A stretch of 7,999 nt of DNA from an uncultured Verrucomicrobiota bacterium (GTDB lineage: Bacteria > Verrucomicrobiota > Kiritimatiellia > RFP12 > UBA1067). Each line of letters begins with the position of its first letter. Position 1 is the stretch's first letter. The translations under genes and the position numbers were made by a program. Location: contig CAMOIK010000098.1 in the NCBI GenBank assembly GCA_946615875.1, forward strand, positions 1 through 7,999, given 5' to 3'. Positions 1-6,606 of the stretch are shown in pieces. Below the pieces are notes generated by a model that saw only the letters and a list, made by a program, of their open reading frames with translations, searched no databases and was not told where the DNA came from.

Positions 1-46
1 TCGGAGTGCATGTTTTGCCGTATCCGCGCCCTGAAGACGCGTTATT

Positions 47-60
47 TATGGTATAATATG
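47..60 (+). promoter_or_regulatory. Extended -10 promoter of the sugar-acid operon
   Basis: A perfect TATAAT at 52-57 is preceded by TG at 49-50, giving the extended -10 arrangement (TGnTATAAT) read by a housekeeping sigma factor. The hexamer 17 bases upstream (29-34) does not resemble TTGACA, so the extended -10 probably compensates for a poor -35. Transcription would start near position 64, leaving a leader of about 29 bases before the dehydrogenase ATG at 93. The 14 bases at 47-60 recur with one difference ahead of the minus-strand operon at 7646-7633, which supports a real promoter class in this genome. The start site is inferred from spacing only. Confidence 0.8.
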
Positions 61-66
61 TTCCAT

Positions 67-79
67 CCCCGGAACGGGG
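67..79 (+). promoter_or_regulatory. Small GC hairpin in the 5' leader
   Basis: CCCCG at 67-71 pairs with CGGGG at 75-79 around a three-base GAA loop. It lies almost at the predicted 5' end of the transcript and three bases before the ribosome binding site. It is not followed by a T run, so it is not an intrinsic terminator. It could protect the mRNA 5' end or keep the binding site accessible. Five base pairs is short, and chance occurrence in GC-rich DNA is possible. Confidence 0.35.
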
Positions 80-82
80 CGA

Positions 83-88
83 AAGGAG
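83..88 (+). promoter_or_regulatory. Strong Shine-Dalgarno (AAGGAG)
   Basis: AAGGAG lies four bases before the ATG at 93 and fixes the start of the dehydrogenase gene. It is the only strong Shine-Dalgarno sequence ahead of any gene in the window; the other five complete genes have none at a useful distance. Confidence 0.85.
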
Positions 89-92
89 AAAG

Positions 93-878
93 ATGGGCAG
101 ATTTGACGGGAAGACAGTCCTCGTGACCGGCGGCAACCGCAACACCGGGCTTGACATAGTGGAGAAGTTCGTGCGAGAGGGGGCGCGAGTCTTCATGTGC
201 GGCTCCAGCGCGGCTTCGACCGCCAGTGGCGCGGCCATGCTGAAGGAACGCGGCGTCGCCGGAGTCTTGGCGCAGCCGTGCGACATTTCCGACATCTCGC
301 AGGTGACAGCGCTCTTCGACACGGTGGAGCGTGAGGCCGGGCGGCTCGACATACTCGTGAACAACGCCGCAGACCAGGGGCTTGGCCAGGGCGGACCGCT
401 GGAGATGGATCCCTCCGGAATGCTCTCCGTGTTCAGAGTGAACGTGCTGGGCGGCTTCCAGGTGACGCAGACGGCATGCCGGCGCTTCTTCATGCGCCAG
501 CCGGAAAGGGGCGTCGTCGTGTTCCTTTCCTCCAACACCGCGATGCGCGCAATAAGGAACAGGACGGCCTACTGCGCGTCGAAGGGCGCGATCAATTCGA
601 TGGTCCGCTCCCTCGCGCTCGACCTGGGTCCGCTGGGCATTCGCGTCAACTGCTGCGCGCCCGGCTACATCTACACCGAGCGCTGGGAGTCGCTGCCGCC
701 GGAAAAGGCGGCGCGCCGCCGCCTGAACTGCCCGCTGCGCAGAGAGGCCAAGGGGGCGGACATCGCGAACGTGGTGGCGTTTCTCGCCTCCTCGGACTCC
801 GCCAACATGACCGGCGAGATCGTCACGTGCGACGCAGGATGCTCCTGCCAGCACATGCCTGAAGACGTGGACGTCTGA
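93..878 (+). CDS. SDR-family NAD(P)-dependent oxidoreductase
   Basis: A 261-residue classical short-chain dehydrogenase/reductase, the usual length for the family, predicted cytoplasmic. The Rossmann fold opens with the nucleotide-binding loop at T12-G19 (TGGNRNTG). The middle glycine of the canonical TGxxxGxG pattern is Asn here (residue 17). NNAA follows at 90-93. The catalytic set is complete: N117, S147, Y160 and K164 (YxxxK). The tail contains C246, C250 and C252 in place of the more usual VDGG-type ending. The start is set by a strong Shine-Dalgarno. It is first in an operon with a transporter, a sugar-acid dehydratase and a lactonase, so I infer oxidation of a sugar to its lactone, or oxidoreduction of a sugar-acid intermediate. 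SDR substrate specificity cannot be read from sequence. The family call is secure, the substrate unknown. Confidence 0.93.
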   Translation: MGRFDGKTVLVTGGNRNTGLDIVEKFVREGARVFMCGSSAASTASGAAMLKERGVAGVLAQPCDISDISQVTALFDTVEREAGRLDILVNNAADQGLGQGGPLEMDPSGMLSVFRVNVLGGFQVTQTACRRFFMRQPERGVVVFLSSNTAMRAIRNRTAYCASKGAINSMVRSLALDLGPLGIRVNCCAPGYIYTERWESLPPEKAARRRLNCPLRREAKGADIANVVAFLASSDSANMTGEIVTCDAGCSCQHMPEDVDV

Positions 879-911
879 GCGGCGGCGCGAACCTCCAATC
901 TGTTTGCTGAC

Positions 912-2144
912 ATGGGCAGGAACTACAAGTGGCTTCTTGTCGCGCTGCTGAGTTGCGCGTTCTTCTTCCATCAGGCGGACCGCGCGCTTTTCGGTCTGCT
1001 GACGATTCCGATACAGCAGGAACTGCATCTGACCGACGTGCAGATCGGCTGGATCAACACCACGCTGTCGTGGACGCTGGCGGCGATGACGGTCGTGGCC
1101 GGCTTTCTTGGCGACAAGCTCTCGCGCAAATGGATCATCACGCTTTCGCTGATCGCCTGGTCGCTCATGACGGTGTGCATGGGCTTCATCGGCGGCTTCG
1201 CGGGCGCGCTCTTCTTCCGGTCGATCGCCACGGGCGTAGGCGAGAGCTTCTATTCGCCGAGCGCATACGCGCTAATAGCCGTCCACCACAAGGAGACGCG
1301 CTCGGTGGCGCTTTCCATCCACCAGGCGGCGCTCTACGTGGGTCTGATGGCTTCCGGGCTGATCGTGGCGTGGGCGCTGGGGCTGCTCGGCACGTGGCGC
1401 AACGTGTTCGTCGCGTTCGGCGTGGCCGGCTGCGCGCTGGGCGTGGCGTTCGTCTGGCTGTTGAAGGAGGGCGAAGGGGCGAGGCCGCGGGCGCAGGCCG
1501 GCGGCGCGTCCGCCGGGCGGGCGCTGAAGGCGTTTTTCTGCAACCCGTCGGCGCTCTGCGCCACGGCGGGTTTCGTGGCGATCGTCTTCGTGAACAACGC
1601 CTATCTCTTCTGGGCGCCGAAGTTCGCGGCCGAGAAGTTCGCCGTCGGGGTGGGCGAGGCCGGGAAGGGCGTGATGCTGTGGCACCACCTCTTCGCATTC
1701 GCGGCCATATTGGCCGGCGGCGTGGTCACCGACAGGTTCGTTGGGCGGATGCCGCGTTTTCGTCTGGGCTTCCAGGCGGTCGCGCTTCTGCTCGGCGTGC
1801 CCGCGCTGCTGTGGATCGCGCTGGCGCCTTCCTTTGCGTCGCTGCTGGCGGCGGCGAGCGCCTACGGCGTGTTCCGCGGCTTTTTCGAGGTGAACACGCA
1901 CGCGTCGCTGTTCGACGTGGTAGCGCCGCAATACCGCTCTACCGCCGTGGGGCTGCTCAACATGATAGCCTTCTTCTTCGGCGGCCTCTCCGGCGTGGCG
2001 ATGGGCGCGCTGTCGCAGGCGTGGGGCGTGAGAGGCTTCGAGGCGGGCTTCGGCGTAATGGCCGGAGCCTACGCGGCGGGCGCGGCGCTGATGGCCTGGA
2101 GCTTCTTCTTCTCTTTCAGAAAGGACAGGGTGGCGGAACAATGA
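912..2144 (+). CDS. MFS transporter, probably for sugar or sugar acid
   Basis: A 410-residue inner-membrane carrier of the major facilitator superfamily, with about twelve hydrophobic segments in two halves separated by a hydrophilic, Arg/Gly/Ala-rich central loop at about 186-206. A motif-A-like GDKLSRKW (67-74) sits in the loop after the second helix. RSIATGVGESFYSPSA (103-118) matches the Arg-Gly-Gly-Glu-Pro pattern of helix 4 in carriers of the anion:cation symporter type, which include hexuronate and galactonate importers. The ATG lies 33 bases after the dehydrogenase stop and has no Shine-Dalgarno; the N-terminus leads directly into helix 1 as expected. The stop overlaps the next start. 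From its neighbours I infer import of the sugar or sugar acid processed by this operon. Substrate and coupling ion are not determined. Confidence 0.92.
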   Translation: MGRNYKWLLVALLSCAFFFHQADRALFGLLTIPIQQELHLTDVQIGWINTTLSWTLAAMTVVAGFLGDKLSRKWIITLSLIAWSLMTVCMGFIGGFAGALFFRSIATGVGESFYSPSAYALIAVHHKETRSVALSIHQAALYVGLMASGLIVAWALGLLGTWRNVFVAFGVAGCALGVAFVWLLKEGEGARPRAQAGGASAGRALKAFFCNPSALCATAGFVAIVFVNNAYLFWAPKFAAEKFAVGVGEAGKGVMLWHHLFAFAAILAGGVVTDRFVGRMPRFRLGFQAVALLLGVPALLWIALAPSFASLLAAASAYGVFRGFFEVNTHASLFDVVAPQYRSTAVGLLNMIAFFFGGLSGVAMGALSQAWGVRGFEAGFGVMAGAYAAGAALMAWSFFFSFRKDRVAEQ

Positions 2145-3307
2145 AGATAACAGGACTGAAAACCTTTGTGATAGACTGCTTCCGCACGAACTGGGTGTTC
2201 GTGAAGGTGCAGACGGACGAGGGCGTCCACGGCATAGGCGAGGGGACGCTCGAATACAAGGAGAGCGCCCTGGCCGGCGCGATCGCGGACCTGGAGCATT
2301 CGCTCGTCGGCGAAGACCCGTTCGACACGGAATGGCTCTTCCACCGCAACTACCGCGACGCATACTGGCGTGGAGGGCCTGTGCTGACGAGCGCACTGTC
2401 GGCAATCGACATGGCGCTCTGGGACATCAAGGGCAAGGCCCTCGGCCTGCCGGTATGGAAGCTCGCTGGCGGCAAATGCCGTGAAGGCGTTCCGTGCTAC
2501 GCCAACTGCTGGTTCTCGGGCGCGCGGGAGCCGGAGGAGTTCGCCGAGAAGGCGGCCGCCGCGGTCGATGCGGGCTTCAGCGGGCTGAAATGGGACCCGT
2601 TCGGCAAGAACTACCGGCAGCTGCCGCCGGAGGATTTCCGCAAGGCCATGAGGTGCGTCGCCGCCGTCAAGGGCGCGACGGAGGGGAGGGCCGAGCTGCT
2701 GATCGAGTGCCACGGCAGGTTCGACGTGCCGACTGCCACAAGGGTTTGCAACGCCCTCGAGGAGTTCTCGCCATACTGGGTGGAGGAGCCGGTGATACCC
2801 GATACGATGCGCGCGCTCGCGGACGTGAGGAGCCGCGTACGTGTCCCCATTGCCTGCGGAGAGCGCCTCTACACCACGCAGCAGATCCTCGACGCGATCG
2901 AGCTCCGCGCCTGCGACTATCTCCAACCGGATTCTTCGCACGCTGGCGGCGTGACCGGCATGAAGCAGATCGCCGCCATATGCGACGCCCACCACATTCC
3001 TTTCTGCGCGCACAATCCGTCCGGCCCGGTGGCGAACGCCGTCACGCTGGCGCTGGGCGTATCCACGCCGGGCTACTGCATCCACGAGACGCTGTTCGAC
3101 GACGTGCCGTGGCGCAAGGACGTGATCGACGAGGACGTGCGCTTCGCCGACGGCCTGATGTATCCATCCGACCGTCCTGGGCTCGGTATCGAGTTGAACG
3201 AGGAGGCGGCCGCCCGACACCCAAAGGCCGACCATTGGCTGCGCCACTATGTCGGCACGCTGACCGACGTGCGCCCGCAGGAAACAGTCAAGTACTACCA
3301 CCCGTGA
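2141..3307 (+). CDS. Enolase-superfamily sugar-acid dehydratase (galactonate dehydratase-like)
   Basis: A 388-residue member of the mandelate racemase/muconate lactonizing enzyme group, typical length. The N-terminal capping domain (about 1-115) is followed by a (beta/alpha)7-beta barrel. Visible catalytic features are K150 in KWDPFG, the Mg2+ ligands E189, E215 (WVEEP) and E241 (CGER), H191 in ECHGRF beside the first ligand, D264 in QPDSSHAGG, and H291 in AHNPSGP. H191 and H291 match the paired histidines of E. coli D-galactonate dehydratase, pointing to water removal from a sugar acid to give a 2-keto-3-deoxy acid. The first ligand is Glu rather than the Asp of that enzyme, so the substrate may differ. 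Its ATG overlaps the transporter stop (ATGA), indicating translational coupling; no good Shine-Dalgarno is present. The same frame is open far upstream, but that part is an arginine-rich shadow of the transporter gene. Class confident, substrate open. Confidence 0.92.
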   Translation: MKITGLKTFVIDCFRTNWVFVKVQTDEGVHGIGEGTLEYKESALAGAIADLEHSLVGEDPFDTEWLFHRNYRDAYWRGGPVLTSALSAIDMALWDIKGKALGLPVWKLAGGKCREGVPCYANCWFSGAREPEEFAEKAAAAVDAGFSGLKWDPFGKNYRQLPPEDFRKAMRCVAAVKGATEGRAELLIECHGRFDVPTATRVCNALEEFSPYWVEEPVIPDTMRALADVRSRVRVPIACGERLYTTQQILDAIELRACDYLQPDSSHAGGVTGMKQIAAICDAHHIPFCAHNPSGPVANAVTLALGVSTPGYCIHETLFDDVPWRKDVIDEDVRFADGLMYPSDRPGLGIELNEEAAARHPKADHWLRHYVGTLTDVRPQETVKYYHP

Positions 3308-3343
3308 ACCGCAAGGCGAAACGGCAAACGCACGGCATAGCAT

Positions 3344-4354
3344 ATGTTCATCTACTTGGGCTGCTACACGGATGCGACGCATCCGGACGGACTTTCCACG
3401 CTGGAGCTCGACGAGGCGTCGTGCGAGATGCGGGTCGTGGAGTCGCATCCCGTCGCCAACGCTCTCTACCAGACGCTTTCGCCTGACGGAAAGTGGCTGT
3501 ATTCATGCACAGGAGAAGGCCTCGCGTCGTTCAGGGCGCAGGGGCCGCGCCTCTTCGCGGAAGACGCCGTCAGGCTGGGCGGGAGCTGCTGCCACGTCGC
3601 GGCGATGCAAGACGGCTCGCGCGTGGTCTTCGCCGACTATCTCGGCGGGTTCGCCGGTTCCGTGGAAGTTGCGGAAGGACGCTTCGGGAAGATCGCGCTC
3701 CACCGCCACTCGGGCAGCGGGCCGAACTTGCCGCGCCAGGACCGAGCGCACTGCCACCAGGCGCTTCCGACCCCTGATGGCGCGGCATACTGCGTGGTGG
3801 ATCTTGGGCTCGACGAAGTGGTGACCTACCCCGGCGGCAAGGCGTTCGCCACATCTCCCAGTGGAGCTGGGCCGCGCCATCTCCTCTTCCACCCGAACGG
3901 ACGCCTCGCGTTTCTCGTCTCGGAGCTGGGCAATCTCGTGTCGTCTCTGCGCTGGTCGCCGGTGACGGGCTTCGAGCTTCTCGATTCGCTGCCGACGCTG
4001 CGCAGTCCGCTGGAGACCGCGTCGGAGAAGTTGTCGGACGGCAGCCATCTCGCCGCAGCCATCCGTTTCACGCCCGACATGAAGCGCGTCGTCGTCTCCA
4101 ATCGCGGCGAAGAGTCGCTGGCGGTGTTCGATTTCGACGAAGCCACCGGGCGGCTGGCGTTCCGGGCGCGAACGACGCTGCCAGGCTCGTGGCCTCGCGA
4201 TTTCCTGTTCGTTTCGCGCGACCTCGCGCTCGTCGCGATGGAGCGCTCCGGCGAAGTCCACGCGCTGCGCTACGACGCCGAGGCGGGGACGTTCTCGGTG
4301 GCTGCCACGCTCGGCGGATTTTTCAGGCCGGTGGCGCTGCTCGCCGCGCCGTGA
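3344..4354 (+). CDS. Lactonase family protein (6-phosphogluconolactonase/YkgB-type beta-propeller)
   Basis: A 336-residue protein of the seven-bladed beta-propeller lactonase family (Pfam Lactonase, PF10282), close to the usual 330-350 residues and without a signal peptide. Family hallmarks include SPDGKWLYS (46-54), GPNLPRQDRAHCHQ (126-139, compare the GPNxxRQ-HxH segment of YkgB-like proteins), GAGPRHLLFHPNGR (174-187), SELGN (193-197), SNRGEESLAVF (252-262) and PRDFLF (284-289). Members hydrolyse 6-phosphogluconolactone or unphosphorylated aldonolactones. Beside a dehydrogenase and a sugar-acid dehydratase, a sugar-lactone substrate seems more likely than a step of the pentose phosphate pathway. 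The start lies 36 bases after the dehydratase stop, with no Shine-Dalgarno; an AAGGCG at 3313-3318 is too far away. It is the last gene of the operon and ends 16 bases from the convergent hydrolase gene. Confidence 0.9.
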   Translation: MFIYLGCYTDATHPDGLSTLELDEASCEMRVVESHPVANALYQTLSPDGKWLYSCTGEGLASFRAQGPRLFAEDAVRLGGSCCHVAAMQDGSRVVFADYLGGFAGSVEVAEGRFGKIALHRHSGSGPNLPRQDRAHCHQALPTPDGAAYCVVDLGLDEVVTYPGGKAFATSPSGAGPRHLLFHPNGRLAFLVSELGNLVSSLRWSPVTGFELLDSLPTLRSPLETASEKLSDGSHLAAAIRFTPDMKRVVVSNRGEESLAVFDFDEATGRLAFRARTTLPGSWPRDFLFVSRDLALVAMERSGEVHALRYDAEAGTFSVAATLGGFFRPVALLAAP

Positions 4355-4364
4355 GAAGGGATCT

Positions 4365-4380
4365 CGCCGTTCAGTCGGCG
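4365..4380. terminator. Weak symmetrical hairpin between convergent operons
   Basis: CGCCG (4365-4369) and CGGCG (4376-4380) can pair around a six-base loop, spanning the hydrolase stop codon and the end of the 16-base gap. Neither strand has a T run after it, so it does not meet the usual criteria for an intrinsic terminator. It is the only hairpin I noticed at the meeting point of the two operons. It may slow or protect transcripts from both sides, or be chance. Confidence 0.2.
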
Positions 4381-6572
4381 AAGACCAGCGTCTCGTTGAG
4401 CCTGAAGCGCGTCCTGGCGCGTATGTCGGCGCTGGACGCGCCTATCAGGATTTCGTAGTCGCCGGCGTCGGCGCGGAAGCGGTGCGCGAAGTCGTCCCAG
4501 TATGCGAGGTCGCGCGCTGAAAGGCGCAGTTCCGCGATTTTCGTCGCGCCCGGCGCGATGGCCAGTTTGCAGAAAGCCTTGAGTTCCTTCGCGCACCGCT
4601 CGACCTTTGCGCCTGGATAGGCGACGTAGAGCTGCACCGTCTCCTTGCCGCAGCGCGTCCCGGTGTTGGTGACCGGGATGCGCACGGTAACTTCGTCGCC
4701 GTAGTCGAGGGTGGCTTCGCCATACTTGAACGTCGTGTAGCTGAGGCCGTGGCCGAAGGGGAAGAGAGGCGGGATGCCGGTGGCGTCGTGCCAGCGGTAG
4801 CCCACGTAGAACCTTTCGAGGTATGTGACGTTGGTGGCGTTGTAGGTGCCGCAGCGGGCGACGGCCGTGTCCTCGTAGCACCGGGGCCACGTCTGCGCCA
4901 GCTTTCCGCATGGATTGACGTCGCCAAAGAGCACGTCGCATATGGCGTTGCCTTCCTCCATGCCGAGGTAGGAGGTCTGAAGCAGCGTGTCCGCGAGGCC
5001 CGTCCATGTGTATCCTACGGGCGTGCCGGAGCGCGACACTACGACGACGCGCGGCAGACGCCATCCGAGTATGGTGTGCATTGCGTTCTGGAGCGGGGTC
5101 GGCAGCGCGAAATCTACGCGGTCGCGCCCCTCGCTCTCCATGTTCTCCTGGCAGCCCAGCTCCGTGCCCGTGAAGACGATCACGGTGTCGGCGGACTCGG
5201 CGGCGGCGCGGAGCTGGGCTTCGTCGCACCACGCCTCTTCCGTCTTTACTTCCACGTGGCCGCCAGCCTCCGTTGCGTTGGCGATGTCGGCGGCGGACGG
5301 TTCAACCTTGGCGCAGAAGGGCATAAGCCGCACCTCCGCGTTCGGCAGACGGTTGGTGAGCGCGGCGAAGAGCGTCACTTCGTAGGGCACCGTGCCCTCG
5401 CCGGAGCAACCCTTGTGGCACTGCTTGAGGTCTGCGCCAGAACCGATCACCAGCACCTTGCGGAGCGAACCGGCGTCTAGCGGCAGGATGCCGCGCTCGT
5501 TCTTCATCAGGACGATCGACTCTGCGCCCTCGTAGCGCGCCACGCGCTGGTGTTCGATCGTGTTGCGCGAGCCAACGGCGCGCGGCGCGTTGGTGAGGAA
5601 GCCCGTCTTGGCCATGACGAAGAGCGTGTGCAGCGCCATTTCGTCCACTGTCGCTTCCGGCACTTCGCCGCGCGCCACTGCTTCCGCGAGGGGGAAGCGG
5701 TTGGACGCCGGTTCGCAGATGTAGCGGATCTTGTCGCCGCGGTGCATCTCCACGCCGCCGCCGTTCATCGCGGCGAAGCCTGTCGAGTGCTGGCCGCCCC
5801 AGTCCGTCACGAGCAGGCCCTTGAAGCCCCAGCGGTCGCGCAGCAGCCCCTCCTGGAAATAGCGGTTCTCGCTCGCATACACGCCGTCTATCCTGTTGTA
5901 GCTGGACATCACGCAGAGCGCGCCGGCGTCTTTGACCGCCGCGCGGAACGCTGGGAGGTATATTTCGTTGAGCGTCCTGGCGTCGGCGTGGGTATCGACG
6001 GTGCCGCGGGCGAGCTCCTGGTCGTTCAGCGCGAAATGCTTGACCGTCGCCGCCACGTCGCGGCTCTGCACTCCTTCGATCATCGGCGCGCACATTTTCG
6101 CGGCCAGCACCGGGTCTTCGCCGAGGTATTCCCAGTTGCGCCCGCACAGCGGCGTGCGCATTATGTTGACGCCCGGGCCCAGCAGCTGGTCCACGCCGCG
6201 GTCCCTGCATTCGTCGCCGAGCACCTCGCCGTGGCGGCGCGCCCATTCCACGTCCCAAGTCTGGGCGAGCGCGGAAAGGGAGGGCAGTTTCGTGCCCGTC
6301 TCCCTCGGCTCCGGGTATTTCCAGCTCCAGCGGTCCAAGGCGGAGCGGACGGTCGAGCTGTTGTCGCTCATCGTCCATTCGCGGTCTATGCCGACGCGCG
6401 GCACGGCCGGGAGGGTCATCGTGCCCGAACCGGCCAGCATCTGCGTTTTCTCCTGAAGGGTCATGTTCGCGAGCGTGGCTCTCGCGGCGGCGAGCGCGTC
6501 TTCGTCGCTGAGCATGGCGGGCGCGGCGCAGACGGCGGAAAGGGCGGCGAGGCAGAGGAGGGTCTTTTTCAT
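4371..6572 (-). CDS. Secreted glycoside hydrolase family 3 (beta-glucosidase-like)
   Basis: A 733-residue exported exo-glycosidase. MKK followed by a hydrophobic run to about residue 18 is a Sec signal peptide, cleaved probably near C15-A19. The N-terminal barrel carries GRNWEYLGEDP (144-154), KHFALNDQE (178-186) and the nucleophile D257 in VTDW. The alpha/beta sandwich follows, with GCSGEGTV (388-395) and MESEGRDR (478-485), where E479 or E481 is the likely acid/base. GMEEGNAICDVLFGDVNPCGKL (537-558) and FPFGHGLSYT (604-613) lead to a C-terminal fibronectin III-like domain (about 620-725). No PA14 insert is seen. Family members remove beta-linked glucose, xylose or other terminal sugars from oligosaccharides. 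I chose the ATG at 6572 because it begins the signal peptide; in-frame ATGs at 6587 and 6617 exist, the latter overlapping the upstream gene. No Shine-Dalgarno. It follows the phosphoesterase by 34 bases, probably in one operon. The mature part has about 17 cysteines. Confidence 0.93.
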   Translation of the reverse strand: MKKTLLCLAALSAVCAAPAMLSDEDALAAARATLANMTLQEKTQMLAGSGTMTLPAVPRVGIDREWTMSDNSSTVRSALDRWSWKYPEPRETGTKLPSLSALAQTWDVEWARRHGEVLGDECRDRGVDQLLGPGVNIMRTPLCGRNWEYLGEDPVLAAKMCAPMIEGVQSRDVAATVKHFALNDQELARGTVDTHADARTLNEIYLPAFRAAVKDAGALCVMSSYNRIDGVYASENRYFQEGLLRDRWGFKGLLVTDWGGQHSTGFAAMNGGGVEMHRGDKIRYICEPASNRFPLAEAVARGEVPEATVDEMALHTLFVMAKTGFLTNAPRAVGSRNTIEHQRVARYEGAESIVLMKNERGILPLDAGSLRKVLVIGSGADLKQCHKGCSGEGTVPYEVTLFAALTNRLPNAEVRLMPFCAKVEPSAADIANATEAGGHVEVKTEEAWCDEAQLRAAAESADTVIVFTGTELGCQENMESEGRDRVDFALPTPLQNAMHTILGWRLPRVVVVSRSGTPVGYTWTGLADTLLQTSYLGMEEGNAICDVLFGDVNPCGKLAQTWPRCYEDTAVARCGTYNATNVTYLERFYVGYRWHDATGIPPLFPFGHGLSYTTFKYGEATLDYGDEVTVRIPVTNTGTRCGKETVQLYVAYPGAKVERCAKELKAFCKLAIAPGATKIAELRLSARDLAYWDDFAHRFRADAGDYEILIGASSADIRARTRFRLNETLVFAD

Positions 6573-6606
6573 CGTGGCGTAGTGCATGGTGTGTCGTGAG
6601 TGTAGT

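Noticed and set aside
929..2140. Open frame continuous with the dehydratase, which would make a 792-residue fusion protein
   Set aside because: The upstream part lies wholly inside the transporter gene in another frame, is arginine-rich with no recognisable domain, and the dehydratase fold is complete from the ATG at 2141.
2069..3448. Long minus-strand open frame (459 codons) opposite the dehydratase
   Set aside because: It is the antisense shadow of a well-recognised gene in GC-rich DNA; its product is Arg/His/Val-rich without family motifs.
5550..6599. Plus-strand open frame of 349 codons opposite the GH3 gene
   Set aside because: Antisense shadow of a gene with intact catalytic motifs; composition is Arg/Ala/His-rich and there is no start signal.
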